Numbered from the stretch's first letter, positions 1-6,202 are shown. The stretch: 9,083 nucleotides of DNA from Candidatus Njordarchaeota archaeon (GCA_029856055.1 JAHQWF010000022.1:1-9083), one strand, 5' to 3'. Numbers and translations are program-made. The notes: generated by a model from the letters alone, not told the origin.

Positions 1-240
1 TACTCTCTGACTCCAGGCTTAAGCACTTCAAGCGCGGCTTCAACGCCTTTCGCTGCCACCTCTCCAGCCCTTTTAAGTAACTTAACTTCCTCTGAGTTTT
101 TAACGGCCCTAGCCATTAGCAGCTCCTCTTCGGCGTCAATAACCTCCATGTCCGGCAGTTTCCTCCTGATCTCGTTATACCACTGCCATGGAGCTCTATC
201 AAGCCCCATTCTACCCTTCTTTATTCCAAGCTTATCTAAA
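1..240 (-). other. Xaa-Pro dipeptidase (M24) segment fused to the ATPase frame; partial
   Basis: Residues about 425-503 of the minus-strand frame leave the ATPase pattern. LGIKKGRMGLD, then WYNEIRRKLPD, then VIDAEEELLMARAVKNSEEV and LLKRAGEVAAKGVEAAL are what I expect from the end of the creatinase-type N-terminal domain and the first helix of the M24 catalytic domain of archaeal Xaa-Pro dipeptidases. The metal-binding Asp, His and Glu residues lie further on, outside the window, so activity cannot be judged. The front part of the usual N-terminal domain is absent and replaced by the ATPase. By hand count GC is about 49% here (117 of 240) against about 28% in 241-360. Possible explanations are an insertion or deletion that joined two genes, a recent recombination, or a chimeric assembly. 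An internal start such as the ATG at 209 could give a separate product, but I see no evidence for it. Confidence 0.75.
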
Positions 241-1511
241 TTTTTTCCAATAAGTTTTGTTTTCTCTTTCAATTCGTAGAGAATACTAATTGTTTTCTTC
301 TTGCTTAGGTTGGACCATTTAACTTCAAAAGCATAATTTCTTTTTATTGTTGATGCAACAATGTCTATCTCCACTCCTTTTCTCCACCATCTCCCGATTT
401 CTTTAACGTTTTCTTTCCTTTCTCTCAGGAATCTTATTAATATCTCTCTAGAAATATCTTCGAAACCCTCCGCTATCACTTCGTTCAACCCATCCTTAAT
501 CCTAGAGAGCACTACACTTTCTTCGCCAAGCTCTATCATTGACCAGTTCCTATAGATGAATCTGAACCAGAACCTAAGCACGGGGATTGATATCCTATAC
601 ATTGATATCTTGCTTCTCCTAGAAGCGAAAACCGGTTTCTCCCTGATGAGTATTTCGTATCTATGAACTAATTCTGATAGTGGTCCAGATAACTGTGTTT
701 CGGGAATACTTAGGTATGATGCCATATCCGTAAGCTTCCTAAGCCCAATAGATATTGCTTCTAGTATAGCTAGATACGTTTTCCTCTCCTCTCCAACAAG
801 ATAGAAGCCCTCCCTAATGAAGGGCGCGTACTTAGATACGAATAACTCGTGAACAATATCTATTATATCTTTATTAGATAAATCAAGCTCCTCTACAGCT
901 TCCCAATACCTAGGGAAACCCCCAAATATAGTGTATAGCTCAATTATTTTCCTTAATTCACTCACCCCAGCTTCATTAGCAAGCTCGACAGAATTAATAA
1001 AGCTAAAAGGTTTAAGGTGGAGAAGATTCTTGACCCGCCCATACAACGGCCTATTACGATTACTGAAAATATCCTTCATCATCCCGATCGATGATCCAAC
1101 GAAAATAATCATTAACGGCTTCCCTTCATTTCTATCAATCTCACTCTGAAAATAACCAAAAATCTCTGGCGAGAGCTTGGCAAAGTTCTGGAACTCATCC
1201 AGAACAATCACGTTTCGTTCAAAATGATCAAACAAAACCCTTACGAAATCCCTCCAATCATCAAGCTTAACATAACCCGGTAAACCATTAGCCTTCAACT
1301 CCTCCTCAAACTCCCTAAGCAAACTTTTAGGCGACTTATCAGGATTAACAAAGAAATATATGTAACTCTTCCCACTACAGAACTCCCTCACAAGCCTAGT
1401 TTTACCAACCCTTCTCAAACCATATAAAACCAAGACAACGAGCTTCTCTCTCGATAATTCATGATAACGATTAAGCAAGCTTAATTCTTCAATCCTATCA
1501 ACAAATCTCAT
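1..1511 (-). CDS. Archaeal P-loop ATPase (DUF234 type) running in frame into an M24 peptidase segment; 3' end outside window
   Basis: I read 503 codons without a stop from ATG at 1511 to the left edge. Residues 31-38 (GLRRVGKT) are the Walker A loop and VIVLDE at 101-106 is Walker B. GSS near 139-141 fits a sensor strand, and GGFPRYW near 197-203 is typical of archaeal ATPases. Residues about 243-290 look like a winged helix. The C-terminal part has the DUF234 look (YRISIPVLRFWFRF near 300) and a nuclease-like motif, EID at 381-383 plus FEVK at 395-398. From about residue 425 the sequence instead matches a Xaa-Pro dipeptidase (see separate entry). The start is supported by GGTGG five bases upstream and a TATA box. 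The family is common and variable in crenarchaea and its role is mostly unknown; defence, mobile-element or DNA-end functions are speculative. The ATPase assignment is firm. Whether the fusion is real is open. Confidence 0.88.
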   Translation of the reverse strand, partial: MRFVDRIEELSLLNRYHELSREKLVVLVLYGLRRVGKTRLVREFCSGKSYIYFFVNPDKSPKSLLREFEEELKANGLPGYVKLDDWRDFVRVLFDHFERNVIVLDEFQNFAKLSPEIFGYFQSEIDRNEGKPLMIIFVGSSIGMMKDIFSNRNRPLYGRVKNLLHLKPFSFINSVELANEAGVSELRKIIELYTIFGGFPRYWEAVEELDLSNKDIIDIVHELFVSKYAPFIREGFYLVGEERKTYLAILEAISIGLRKLTDMASYLSIPETQLSGPLSELVHRYEILIREKPVFASRRSKISMYRISIPVLRFWFRFIYRNWSMIELGEESVVLSRIKDGLNEVIAEGFEDISREILIRFLRERKENVKEIGRWWRKGVEIDIVASTIKRNYAFEVKWSNLSKKKTISILYELKEKTKLIGKNLDKLGIKKGRMGLDRAPWQWYNEIRRKLPDMEVIDAEEELLMARAVKNSEEVKLLKRAGEVAAKGVEAALEVLKPGVRE

Positions 1512-1516
1512 TAAAG

Positions 1517-1521
1517 CCACC
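1517..1521 (-). promoter_or_regulatory. Ribosome binding site GGTGG of the ATPase gene
   Basis: On the minus strand GGTGG ends five bases before the ATG at 1511. It resembles the GGTG core of archaeal ribosome sites and supports that start. Confidence 0.55.
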
Positions 1522-1540
1522 AATTATTGATAATAACAAT

Positions 1541-1552
1541 TATTTTTATAAA
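1541..1552 (-). promoter_or_regulatory. Candidate TATA box of the ATPase gene
   Basis: The minus strand reads TTTATAAAAATA, 30-41 bases upstream of the ATG. A start of transcription about 25 bases downstream would give a leader of roughly ten bases that just includes the GGTGG site. The surrounding sequence is very AT-rich, so chance matches are likely and the call rests mainly on spacing. Confidence 0.45.
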
Positions 1553-1860
1553 TAATAATTAATCTTTACTATAATAATTTAAACATTACTAAAATATTTC
1601 TTCAAGAATTTTTATTAATTCTTTTATCTGTTTTTTGATAAACATTATTTACCATTTTTCATTTCACCATCTGTTTCAAATTTTATTTAGTTTTGGAAGC
1701 CCTCACTATTTTTATTTCTATCACTCAAACTGACTAGCAGTTAGGCGAAGCGCATCTAGTGCTAGATGAGACTATTTACCTTTAGTCCTGCAACAAAGAT
1801 TGCCTAGTGAAGCTATAGCTAAATATACCACATTTACAAGATTTAGAACTTACTTCCTCA

Positions 1861-1902
1861 ATCTCACTTGCCACTAATTTGACTAGGCTGTGAAAGTGAG
1901 AT
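1861..1902. repeat. Inverted repeat, perfect 9-base stem with 24-base loop
   Basis: ATCTCACTT at 1861-1869 is the exact reverse complement of AAGTGAGAT at 1894-1902. Inside the loop GCC at 1870-1872 can pair with GGC at 1886-1888, so an extended hairpin is possible. It lies about 110 bases past the end of the NYN gene, so it could also be part of that transcript's 3' region. Confidence 0.6.
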
Positions 1903-2008
1903 GATGTGAGTATTCGCTAGCACTAGGAGCATCTCTTTCCTAAGTTCAATCGATACATTTTAGAGATTCTGCATTGATTACTAGCAATTGTCAGAACTAT
2001 TAGTATGT

Positions 2009-2587
2009 TTACTTTATCTTTGCTGAGATTTCATCTAACTCTTCCTTAACTACTGGGACATGAACATCTACTTCTCCTAATAATTCTTCTGCGATATGAT
2101 TGTAGGCATAGATGCAATAAACCATTTTTCCCGTAAATTCGCGAACAGCATTCACAGCGGGAACAAAATCCCTGTCTCCCGCAACAAGAATTGCCACATC
2201 ATAGTGGTTAAGAAATGCCTTAATGGTCATATCGATTGAGATTAAGACATCCACGCCTTTTTGTCTATATCCCTCTTTTGTTGGAATAAGGTCGCCAAGT
2301 TTAACGTCGAAATGATCTAGTTGAAATTTTAGTTCCTTAAAGAATCTGAGCATTTCGCTATGCTTGTTCGGATCTCTGTCAGAGGGTACTATAGCGTCAT
2401 AATATAAGATCCTACTAACTGCTATATCGCTAAAAGAGTCCCAATACTTCTCACCGAATAACTTAATAAATGTAGAAAGCAGTACAGGATTATCAGAAAT
2501 ATCTTTACGTCTCATCAAATCCCTAAGAATTGCATTCTTTAGATAACCACCATCAATAAAGACATATCCCTTCTTTACTTGGATCAA
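2009..2587 (-). CDS. NYN (PIN-like) domain nuclease, LabA/DUF88-like
   Basis: The 192-residue protein is nearly all one NYN domain, a PIN-like fold expected to cut RNA with bound metal. The first strand carries FIDGGYL (D12). The middle has the family signature K-G-V-D followed by a second Asp (D113 and D119). Then ILVAGDRDFVPAV (D138, D140) gives the last acidic pair, so the usual acidic site appears complete. Length fits a stand-alone member. The start is TTG at 2587, chosen because FIDGG must sit at the very N-terminus and the next Met is residue 25. AGGGGAG lies five bases upstream, and the TTG overlaps the stop of the upstream gene (TTGA), suggesting translational coupling. The RNA target is unknown. 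A role in RNA turnover, or as the effector of a toxin-like pair with its neighbour, is inference. Confidence 0.87.
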   Translation of the reverse strand: MIQVKKGYVFIDGGYLKNAILRDLMRRKDISDNPVLLSTFIKLFGEKYWDSFSDIAVSRILYYDAIVPSDRDPNKHSEMLRFFKELKFQLDHFDVKLGDLIPTKEGYRQKGVDVLISIDMTIKAFLNHYDVAILVAGDRDFVPAVNAVREFTGKMVYCIYAYNHIAEELLGEVDVHVPVVKEELDEISAKIK

Positions 2588-2892
2588 GCATACTCCCCTA
2601 CATAGACTATTGCTATTTGATCTAACTGCTTCTCAATGAACTCTAAAAGATCTTTCCAAGAAAACTTATCAAGAATCCATGATAAAGCTAAGGGATAAGA
2701 ATTCCTAACAGCGCTCATCAACATCTGCCACGTAATCCTCCTTCGCTTCAAAACATCCTTTTTCCTATCCCACATATATTTCGCAAGCCATGATGACTGC
2801 TTAATCGTAGCTTTCGCGAGATCCTCATTCTCCTTCAATAATTTAACAAAATACGATTTAATTTCCTTAGGTTCCTCTAAATCCTCTAGCAT
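2584..2892 (-). CDS. Small helical protein of unknown function, upstream partner of the NYN gene
   Basis: I do not recognise this 102-residue protein. It looks soluble and mostly helical. The first third is acidic and lysine-rich (LEDLEEPKEIK). A basic stretch follows (DRKKDVLKRRR, about residues 43-53), then a Trp-containing hydrophobic half with repeated W-containing helices (SWILDKFSWKDLLEFI). There is no signal peptide or Cys cluster. The basic stretch and the size could suit a nucleic-acid-binding or antitoxin-like partner, but no helix-turn-helix is obvious. The ATG at 2892 has AGGGA five bases upstream and a TATA box at a suitable distance. The gene shares an operon with the NYN nuclease through a TTGA overlap, so the two products are probably made together. 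It is a real gene by context; its function is unknown. Confidence 0.72.
   Translation of the reverse strand: MLEDLEEPKEIKSYFVKLLKENEDLAKATIKQSSWLAKYMWDRKKDVLKRRRITWQMLMSAVRNSYPLALSWILDKFSWKDLLEFIEKQLDQIAIVYVGEYA
2593..2599 (-). promoter_or_regulatory. Ribosome binding site AGGGGAG for the NYN gene
   Basis: AGGGGAG on the minus strand ends five bases before the TTG at 2587, inside the last codons of the upstream gene. It decides in favour of the TTG start. Confidence 0.55.
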
Positions 2893-2911
2893 TTAAATCC
2901 CTATATTCATA

Positions 2912-2929
2912 ATACATATCACTATGTAT
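2912..2929. promoter_or_regulatory. Operator-like inverted repeat in the promoter of the NYN unit
   Basis: ATACATA at 2912-2918 and TATGTAT at 2923-2929 form a perfect seven-base inverted repeat with a four-base spacer. It overlaps the inner edge of the candidate TATA box and covers the region up to the expected transcription start, where archaeal repressors often bind. AT-rich composition raises the chance rate. Confidence 0.4.
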
Positions 2930-2935
2930 ATATAG
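2926..2935 (-). promoter_or_regulatory. Candidate TATA box of the small-protein/NYN operon
   Basis: The minus strand reads CTATATATAC, centred about 38 bases upstream of the ATG at 2892. Transcription would start near 2904 and give a leader of about 12 bases that includes the AGGGA site. Confidence 0.5.
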
Positions 2936-3409
2936 TATCGTATTAGCTTATTAAAACCATACTGTTTCTAATTTGAATTCACATAACTCTAAATGCGTAA
3001 TGTTTGTGGTTTGTCTTTTCCAAATGGATTTATTGGATACTTATATGTTGAAATAACGCGTGATATTATTGATTTATGCGAGTTGAATTGATTAATTTCA
3101 GGATAATAAACTAAAGCATTTGTTAGCTCTTGTAGTGTTAGTGAAAGAAAACTTAAAATTTTACTAAGATTTTTCTGAGATTGGTTTGTAGGTTAAATTA
3201 GGGTGTTTAGAAGCTGCAATAAAAATTTGATTTTAATTTTTTGTTATACCCTTTTTGACCAAACATTTCTTATAATACCCCTTAAATTCTGTAATTACGT
3301 TAAATATAGCAAATAAAAACATCTGCATTTTCTTCAGTTAAAATTAAGTTTGAGATGCTTAAATAGATTTTCCTAGCTTTTTCTTAGTTGTATGGGCGGA
3401 GCAATATAC

Positions 3410-3417
3410 TTATATAA
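3410..3417 (+). promoter_or_regulatory. Candidate TATA box of the membrane protein/SatD operon
   Basis: TTATATAA lies about 90 bases before the TTG start at 3504. It would place transcription near 3439 with a leader of about 65 bases containing the half-site repeats. A second TATA-like stretch around 3445-3456 would give a shorter leader and put the half-sites around the promoter instead. The sequence alone does not decide. Confidence 0.35.
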
Positions 3418-3445
3418 CTAACTATGGGTAATTCTTGGTTAGTTA
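3415..3445. repeat. Inverted repeat TAACTAAC/GTTAGTTA
   Basis: TAACTAAC at 3415-3422 and GTTAGTTA at 3438-3445 are exact reverse complements separated by 15 bases. The repeat could be a hairpin in the leader or a protein site next to the TATA box. Confidence 0.5.
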
Positions 3446-3477
3446 AATATTTTATTTAACTTGATATATTGTTAAAT
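3441..3477. promoter_or_regulatory. Operator-like array of three GTTAAAT half-sites
   Basis: GTTAAAT occurs at 3442-3448 and 3471-3477, and its reverse complement ATTTAAC at 3454-3460. The first pair extends to an eight-base perfect inverted repeat (AGTTAAAT, five-base spacer, ATTTAACT). The second pair is a seven-base repeat with a ten-base spacer. Placement 27-63 bases before the start codon fits a regulator site. The SatD-like protein downstream has a helix-turn-helix and is one candidate binder; this is inference. Confidence 0.45.
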
Positions 3478-3493
3478 TCTTTATTGAACAAAT

Positions 3494-3497
3494 GGTG
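3494..3497 (+). promoter_or_regulatory. Ribosome binding site GGTG for the membrane protein
   Basis: GGTG sits six bases before the TTG at 3504. The upstream GTG and ATG candidates at 3492-3497 run straight into a TGA, so TTG is the only early start in this frame. Confidence 0.45.
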
Positions 3498-3503
3498 TTT
3501 TGA

Positions 3504-3959
3504 TTGAGTAATGGGGGTAGAAATGTTTCAATAATCATTATCATGTTTATAGTCTTCTTTCTAGCAACAATTTTTGATATAGTTTTTCTGGGAGTTTTAA
3601 CGTGGTTTATCCTGGTTCTAGAGTTGCCATCATTAATAATCGATACGGTTGGCATGAATCTAGAGATTGATAAGTATGATTGCCAGGGACTAAAGAAGGG
3701 AGGAAAGCTCATTGGTTATGTTGAGAGAGGCATAATTTTCTTCGCGTTTATGATTGTATATCTCTCGCCTAACAGGGACTATTTTGCTGTTCTCAATTTA
3801 TTGCCATGGATTATTGCGGGTAAGGGTTTATTTAGATTTAGTAGAGGGGAAGGAGCTAATGTGAGAGCTTGTGCTGAGTGGTATATTCTAGGAACTTTCA
3901 TGAGTATATTACTTGGAGCATTTATGTCCTGGTTATTATTCGCTGTAATGCTCGGGTGA
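3504..3959 (+). CDS. Small integral membrane protein paired with SatD-like gene
   Basis: The 151-residue protein has about four membrane segments: residues about 9-48 (one long or two short), 76-88, 93-106 and 126-149. Conserved-looking residues cluster in the second half: ER at 74-75, then AGKGLFRF at 105-112 (usual form A-K-x-x-x-R-F), then AEWYILGT at 124-131 with S134. I know this arrangement from bacterial membrane proteins encoded beside SatD, often labelled DUF3307-type; the match is from memory and moderate. The TTG start at 3504 has GGTG six bases upstream and allows the whole first membrane segment. The next Met (residue 14) would cut into it. The stop overlaps or abuts the SatD-like start, so the two are co-translated. 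A membrane anchor or sensor for the SatD-like partner is a reasonable guess; the true role is unknown. Confidence 0.75.
   Translation: MSNGGRNVSIIIIMFIVFFLATIFDIVFLGVLTWFILVLELPSLIIDTVGMNLEIDKYDCQGLKKGGKLIGYVERGIIFFAFMIVYLSPNRDYFAVLNLLPWIIAGKGLFRFSRGEGANVRACAEWYILGTFMSILLGAFMSWLLFAVMLG
3954..3959 (+). promoter_or_regulatory. Ribosome binding site GGGTGA deciding the SatD-like start
   Basis: GGGTGA spans the stop of the membrane-protein gene and ends five bases before the GTG at 3965. The same bases contain the alternative GTG at 3956. Confidence 0.5.
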
Positions 3960-3964
3960 CAGCT

Positions 3965-4576
3965 GTGCCTATAATCGCAATAATAGATATTATCGCATCT
4001 AGAGAGCTTGATAACACGAGTAGAAGAAAACTTATAGATGAGCTAGATAACCTACTCAAAAGCTTCAACAAGACCTGGAAGGAAAAACTAATAGCTAAAA
4101 GCACTATAACGGGAGGAGACAGCATCGAGATCGCGGCTAAATCATGGATCCCTATATTCAATCTACTACACGCACTACTACTAAAAAACATAAAATTCAG
4201 AGTTAGCATTGCTTCTGGAGAACTCAACATAATTAGGGAGCACGCGGATGAATGTGATGGACCAGCTTTCTGGAAAGCGAGAGAGGCTTTAGAAAAAGCA
4301 AAGAGAAGGGATATTCCAGTTGTATATTCGATCGATACTACACCTAGTGAGCTAGAAAAAGAAGACGTTAAGAAATTTGTGTTGGCTTACTCCCTTTTAC
4401 TCAAAATGTCTGATATCCAAAGAAAATATTGCTATGAATTAATCTGGAGAAACAGGAATATAACTGAGATAGCGAGAAAATACGGTACAACAAAAAGCAA
4501 TATTGGTACAACAATAAAGAAATCAATGTGTAGAGTGCTTAAAGCTGTAATTATAGAAGAAACTCAGAAGAAATGA
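3965..4576 (+). CDS. SatD-like protein with C-terminal helix-turn-helix
   Basis: About 203 residues. The N-terminus IIAIIDIIASRELD matches the SatD pattern (IIGDIIDSR). GGDSIEI at 50-56 stands where bacterial members have GDEFQ, so the first acidic residue is kept and the next is Ser. RVSIASGEL at 79-87 and GPAFWKAREAL at 99-109 match the second conserved block. These motifs suggest a palm/cyclase-like fold, which is inference. Residues about 145-195 form a sigma-region-4-like helix-turn-helix (QRKYCYELIW, then ITEIARKYGTTKSNIG), so DNA binding is likely. I prefer the GTG at 3965 because GGGTGA lies five bases upstream. GTG at 3956, overlapping the previous stop as GTGA, adds three residues and is also possible. 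An ATG at 3878 would add a tail made from the neighbour's frame and is unlikely. In streptococci SatD is linked to secretion and acid tolerance. Its molecular role is unclear. Confidence 0.78.
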   Translation: MPIIAIIDIIASRELDNTSRRKLIDELDNLLKSFNKTWKEKLIAKSTITGGDSIEIAAKSWIPIFNLLHALLLKNIKFRVSIASGELNIIREHADECDGPAFWKAREALEKAKRRDIPVVYSIDTTPSELEKEDVKKFVLAYSLLLKMSDIQRKYCYELIWRNRNITEIARKYGTTKSNIGTTIKKSMCRVLKAVIIEETQKK

Positions 4577-4600
4577 TAATTAAACTTACCTTAAGCATAG

Positions 4601-4612
4601 TTTTAATTTTTT
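4601..4612 (+). terminator. Candidate T-rich terminator after the SatD-like gene
   Basis: TTTTAATTTTTT begins 25 bases after the stop codon. Archaeal transcription often ends at T-runs without a hairpin. The AT-rich background limits confidence. Confidence 0.35.
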
Positions 4613-4701
4613 GCGAGGGTCGTTAATGACAAGAAAATAATTCGAAAATAAGCGTATGGAGATTAATGAATGCAAGATGAATTTAAAACAATGTAATAAT
4701 G

Positions 4702-4709
4702 TATAAAAG
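4702..4709 (+). promoter_or_regulatory. Candidate TATA box of the MFS transporter gene
   Basis: TATAAAAG is a strong-looking archaeal TATA element, with a second AT-rich element, TATATATT, at 4711-4718. Transcription near 4730-4745 would leave a leader of about 100 bases before the GTG at 4841, which contains a 23-codon open frame. Confidence 0.45.
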
Positions 4710-4752
4710 TTATATATTAAAACAAAGATAATTTTGTAGATCTGTTAACTTG

Positions 4753-4824
4753 ATGAAGAAGCAGATATTTAGTTATATTTTACCTCCAACAACACTGGTA
4801 ACCCTGATGATTTCTCTAGAATAA
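4753..4824 (+). CDS. Possible 23-residue upstream open frame in the MFS leader
   Basis: ATG at 4753 opens 23 codons ending in TAA at 4822-4824, four bases before the GAGGAGA site of the transporter. The peptide begins MKKQIFSYILPP and is mildly hydrophobic with a basic start. No ribosome site precedes it, so it would need leaderless or near-leaderless translation from the TATA elements just upstream. A frame this short can easily occur by chance. If real, it could be a leader peptide or a tiny membrane peptide. Confidence 0.2.
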   Translation: MKKQIFSYILPPTTLVTLMISLE

Positions 4825-4840
4825 ATCGAGGAGAACAATA

Positions 4841-6202
4841 GTGGGCTACGGTATAGCTAAGAACCATAAGACAATTGGCTTTATTCAAGTCACAATACTG
4901 TATGCTTTGGCGAATTTCGCTGCTTACCTACTTATACCAAACTTTAATTTAATAAAGCGGGATCTAGGGGTAACTGATGGTTATCTAGGAGCATTAACGG
5001 GCGGCTTCATCTTCTTTAATGGTTTAGGTGCTCTTTTATGGTCTTACCTTTCAGATGCTTATGGTGTAAAAAGGAAAGGTCTCTTAGCAATAAGCTTTGT
5101 TTTCAGCGGTTTATTCATATTACTTGTCTCTATGTCCTCTAATCCATGGCTAATAATGTTCTTTTGGCTACTTGCTGGAGGCTTTCTAGGAGCTGTTGTT
5201 CCGCTTGGGTTCAGCATAATTTCAGATTTATTTCCTCCAGAAAAAAGAACGAATATATTCATGCTATGGTTCTTTCTGAGTGGATTTGGGCTAGCATTTG
5301 GCTATGGAATATCTCTATTTTTGGGAGCCTATTACAACTGGAGATTACCTATTACTGTTGGAGGAATAATAATTATTGTTGTAGGATCTATCGCGTCCAT
5401 GACGCTTTGGGAACCTTCTAAAGGCTGGATAGATATACAGAGATTCGGTGGAACAGAATATACCTATAGGTTCCAGATCAGTGATTTAAGGCTAATTGCA
5501 GAGAACAAGACAAACATATACATTGTTCTCCAAGGATTCTTCGGAACAATAGCCAATGGAGCATTATTCAGCTGGACCGTGCATTACTTAATAAGGGAGT
5601 GGGGCTTATCAGAGATTATGGCTTCGATGTTTATTGCTGTTAGCGCAGTAGGAGCTATAGGCGGCTTCCCATTATCATACCTAGCTGACAAGTTATATGA
5701 AAGAAACGAGGCTTACAGGCCATTAATCGCCGCCATGTGCTCCATCACTGAAGGGATATTATTCGCTATCTTCTTCACTATTCCCATAAGAATTAACCTG
5801 TATACGAATGACCCAATTGAAGGATTCTTCGAAATGATGAGAATTCTTCAAAACAACCCATTGATCCTAGGGACAATACTCATTTTCTTTTTTGGAATGT
5901 TCATGAACCCCGCCCCCGGAACAATCAAAGATAGTGTTCTATCTGATGCTAATCTGCCTGAACATAGATCATTAGTGCTAGCTGGATCAAACATAATAGA
6001 GATTTTCCCCAAGGCTTTAAGCATCACATTAGTTGGTGTGCTATCTGATTACTTCGGGACCCTAAGGATACCACTAATGATAACGATGCTTATTTGGATA
6101 ATTTCAGGCATAGCTTGGATTTATGCGGCGAAGAACTATAGAAAAGATAGGATGATGATAACAAAAATATTAGATGAGAGAATCAGAAAATCAAAGAAAT
6201 AA
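4841..6202 (+). CDS. Major facilitator superfamily transporter, substrate unknown
   Basis: A 453-residue membrane protein with about twelve hydrophobic segments, six in each half, separated by a charged central region (about residues 190-222). The loop after segment 2 has the MFS signature A (SDAYGVKRKG at 71-80), and the related second-half loop (LSYLADKLYERNEAYRP) lies near residue 280. AGGFLGAVVPLG in segment 4 is also typical of the family. Length is normal. The start is GTG at 4841 with GAGGAGA six bases upstream; no earlier in-frame start has better support. The gene stands alone, with spacers of about 260 and 180 bases. I cannot infer the substrate. The overall feel is of a general sugar/organic-anion or Spinster-like exporter branch, but this is weak. 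The tail ends in a basic cytoplasmic stretch (RIRKSKK). Confidence 0.9.
   Translation: MGYGIAKNHKTIGFIQVTILYALANFAAYLLIPNFNLIKRDLGVTDGYLGALTGGFIFFNGLGALLWSYLSDAYGVKRKGLLAISFVFSGLFILLVSMSSNPWLIMFFWLLAGGFLGAVVPLGFSIISDLFPPEKRTNIFMLWFFLSGFGLAFGYGISLFLGAYYNWRLPITVGGIIIIVVGSIASMTLWEPSKGWIDIQRFGGTEYTYRFQISDLRLIAENKTNIYIVLQGFFGTIANGALFSWTVHYLIREWGLSEIMASMFIAVSAVGAIGGFPLSYLADKLYERNEAYRPLIAAMCSITEGILFAIFFTIPIRINLYTNDPIEGFFEMMRILQNNPLILGTILIFFFGMFMNPAPGTIKDSVLSDANLPEHRSLVLAGSNIIEIFPKALSITLVGVLSDYFGTLRIPLMITMLIWIISGIAWIYAAKNYRKDRMMITKILDERIRKSKK

Larger units (their letters stand above)
1512..2008. other. Intergenic region: AT-rich half and a GC-elevated, palindrome-rich half
   Basis: No plausible protein gene is visible. 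From 1512 to about 1730 the sequence is very AT-rich (7 G/C in the 60 bases 1561-1620 by hand count) and carries the ATPase promoter. From about 1735 to 1960 GC rises to about 33-42% per 60-base line and short inverted repeats cluster: CATCTA/TAGATG at 1753-1768, GACTA/TAGTC at 1770-1787, AGCTATAGCT at 1811-1820, and a nine-base stem at 1861-1902. CTAGTGCTAG at 1756-1765 recurs as its reverse complement at 1917-1926. I found no tRNA fold and no convincing C/D boxes. It may be a structured RNA gene, a decayed element or a gene remnant. Confidence 0.6.
2893..3503. other. Long AT-rich divergent intergenic region
   Basis: This 611-base spacer separates the leftward NYN unit from the rightward membrane-protein/SatD unit. 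I see no protein gene. Open frames here are short and have no ribosome site or recognisable product. The left end holds the TATA box and inverted repeat of the NYN unit. The right end (about 3405-3480) holds a TATA box and repeated half-sites for the SatD unit. Between about 2960 and 3400 I find only AT-rich sequence with poly-A/T runs, such as near 3220-3245, and no convincing RNA gene or repeat. The length is unusual for a compact archaeal genome. Confidence 0.6.

Noticed and set aside
361..1149. Plus-strand open frames at 361-555 and 931-1149
   Set aside because: They lie inside the ATPase gene on the opposite strand, and their translations show only Ser/Leu/Ile-rich shadow composition.
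1930..1960. tRNA-like T-loop sequence TTCAATC
   Set aside because: The flanking bases do not form a T-stem, and no acceptor, D or anticodon arms were found.
3878..3964. ATG at 3878 as start of the SatD-like gene
   Set aside because: It would add 29 residues read from the neighbouring gene in another frame. SatD proteins begin just before the IIxDIIxSR motif, and GTG 3965 or 3956 is better placed.
3452..4230. Minus-strand frames at 3452-3712 and 3922-4230
   Set aside because: They overlap the membrane protein and SatD-like genes, which have recognisable motifs; the antisense frames do not.
4751..4812. C/D box small RNA suggested by TGATGA at 4751 and CTGATGA near 4804
   Set aside because: The boxes are too far apart, the first base of the C box is wrong, and no final CTGA sits at the right place.
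5059..5421. Frames within the transporter gene (5059-5262 minus, 5146-5421 plus)
   Set aside because: The MFS frame is continuous with twelve membrane segments; these are shadows.
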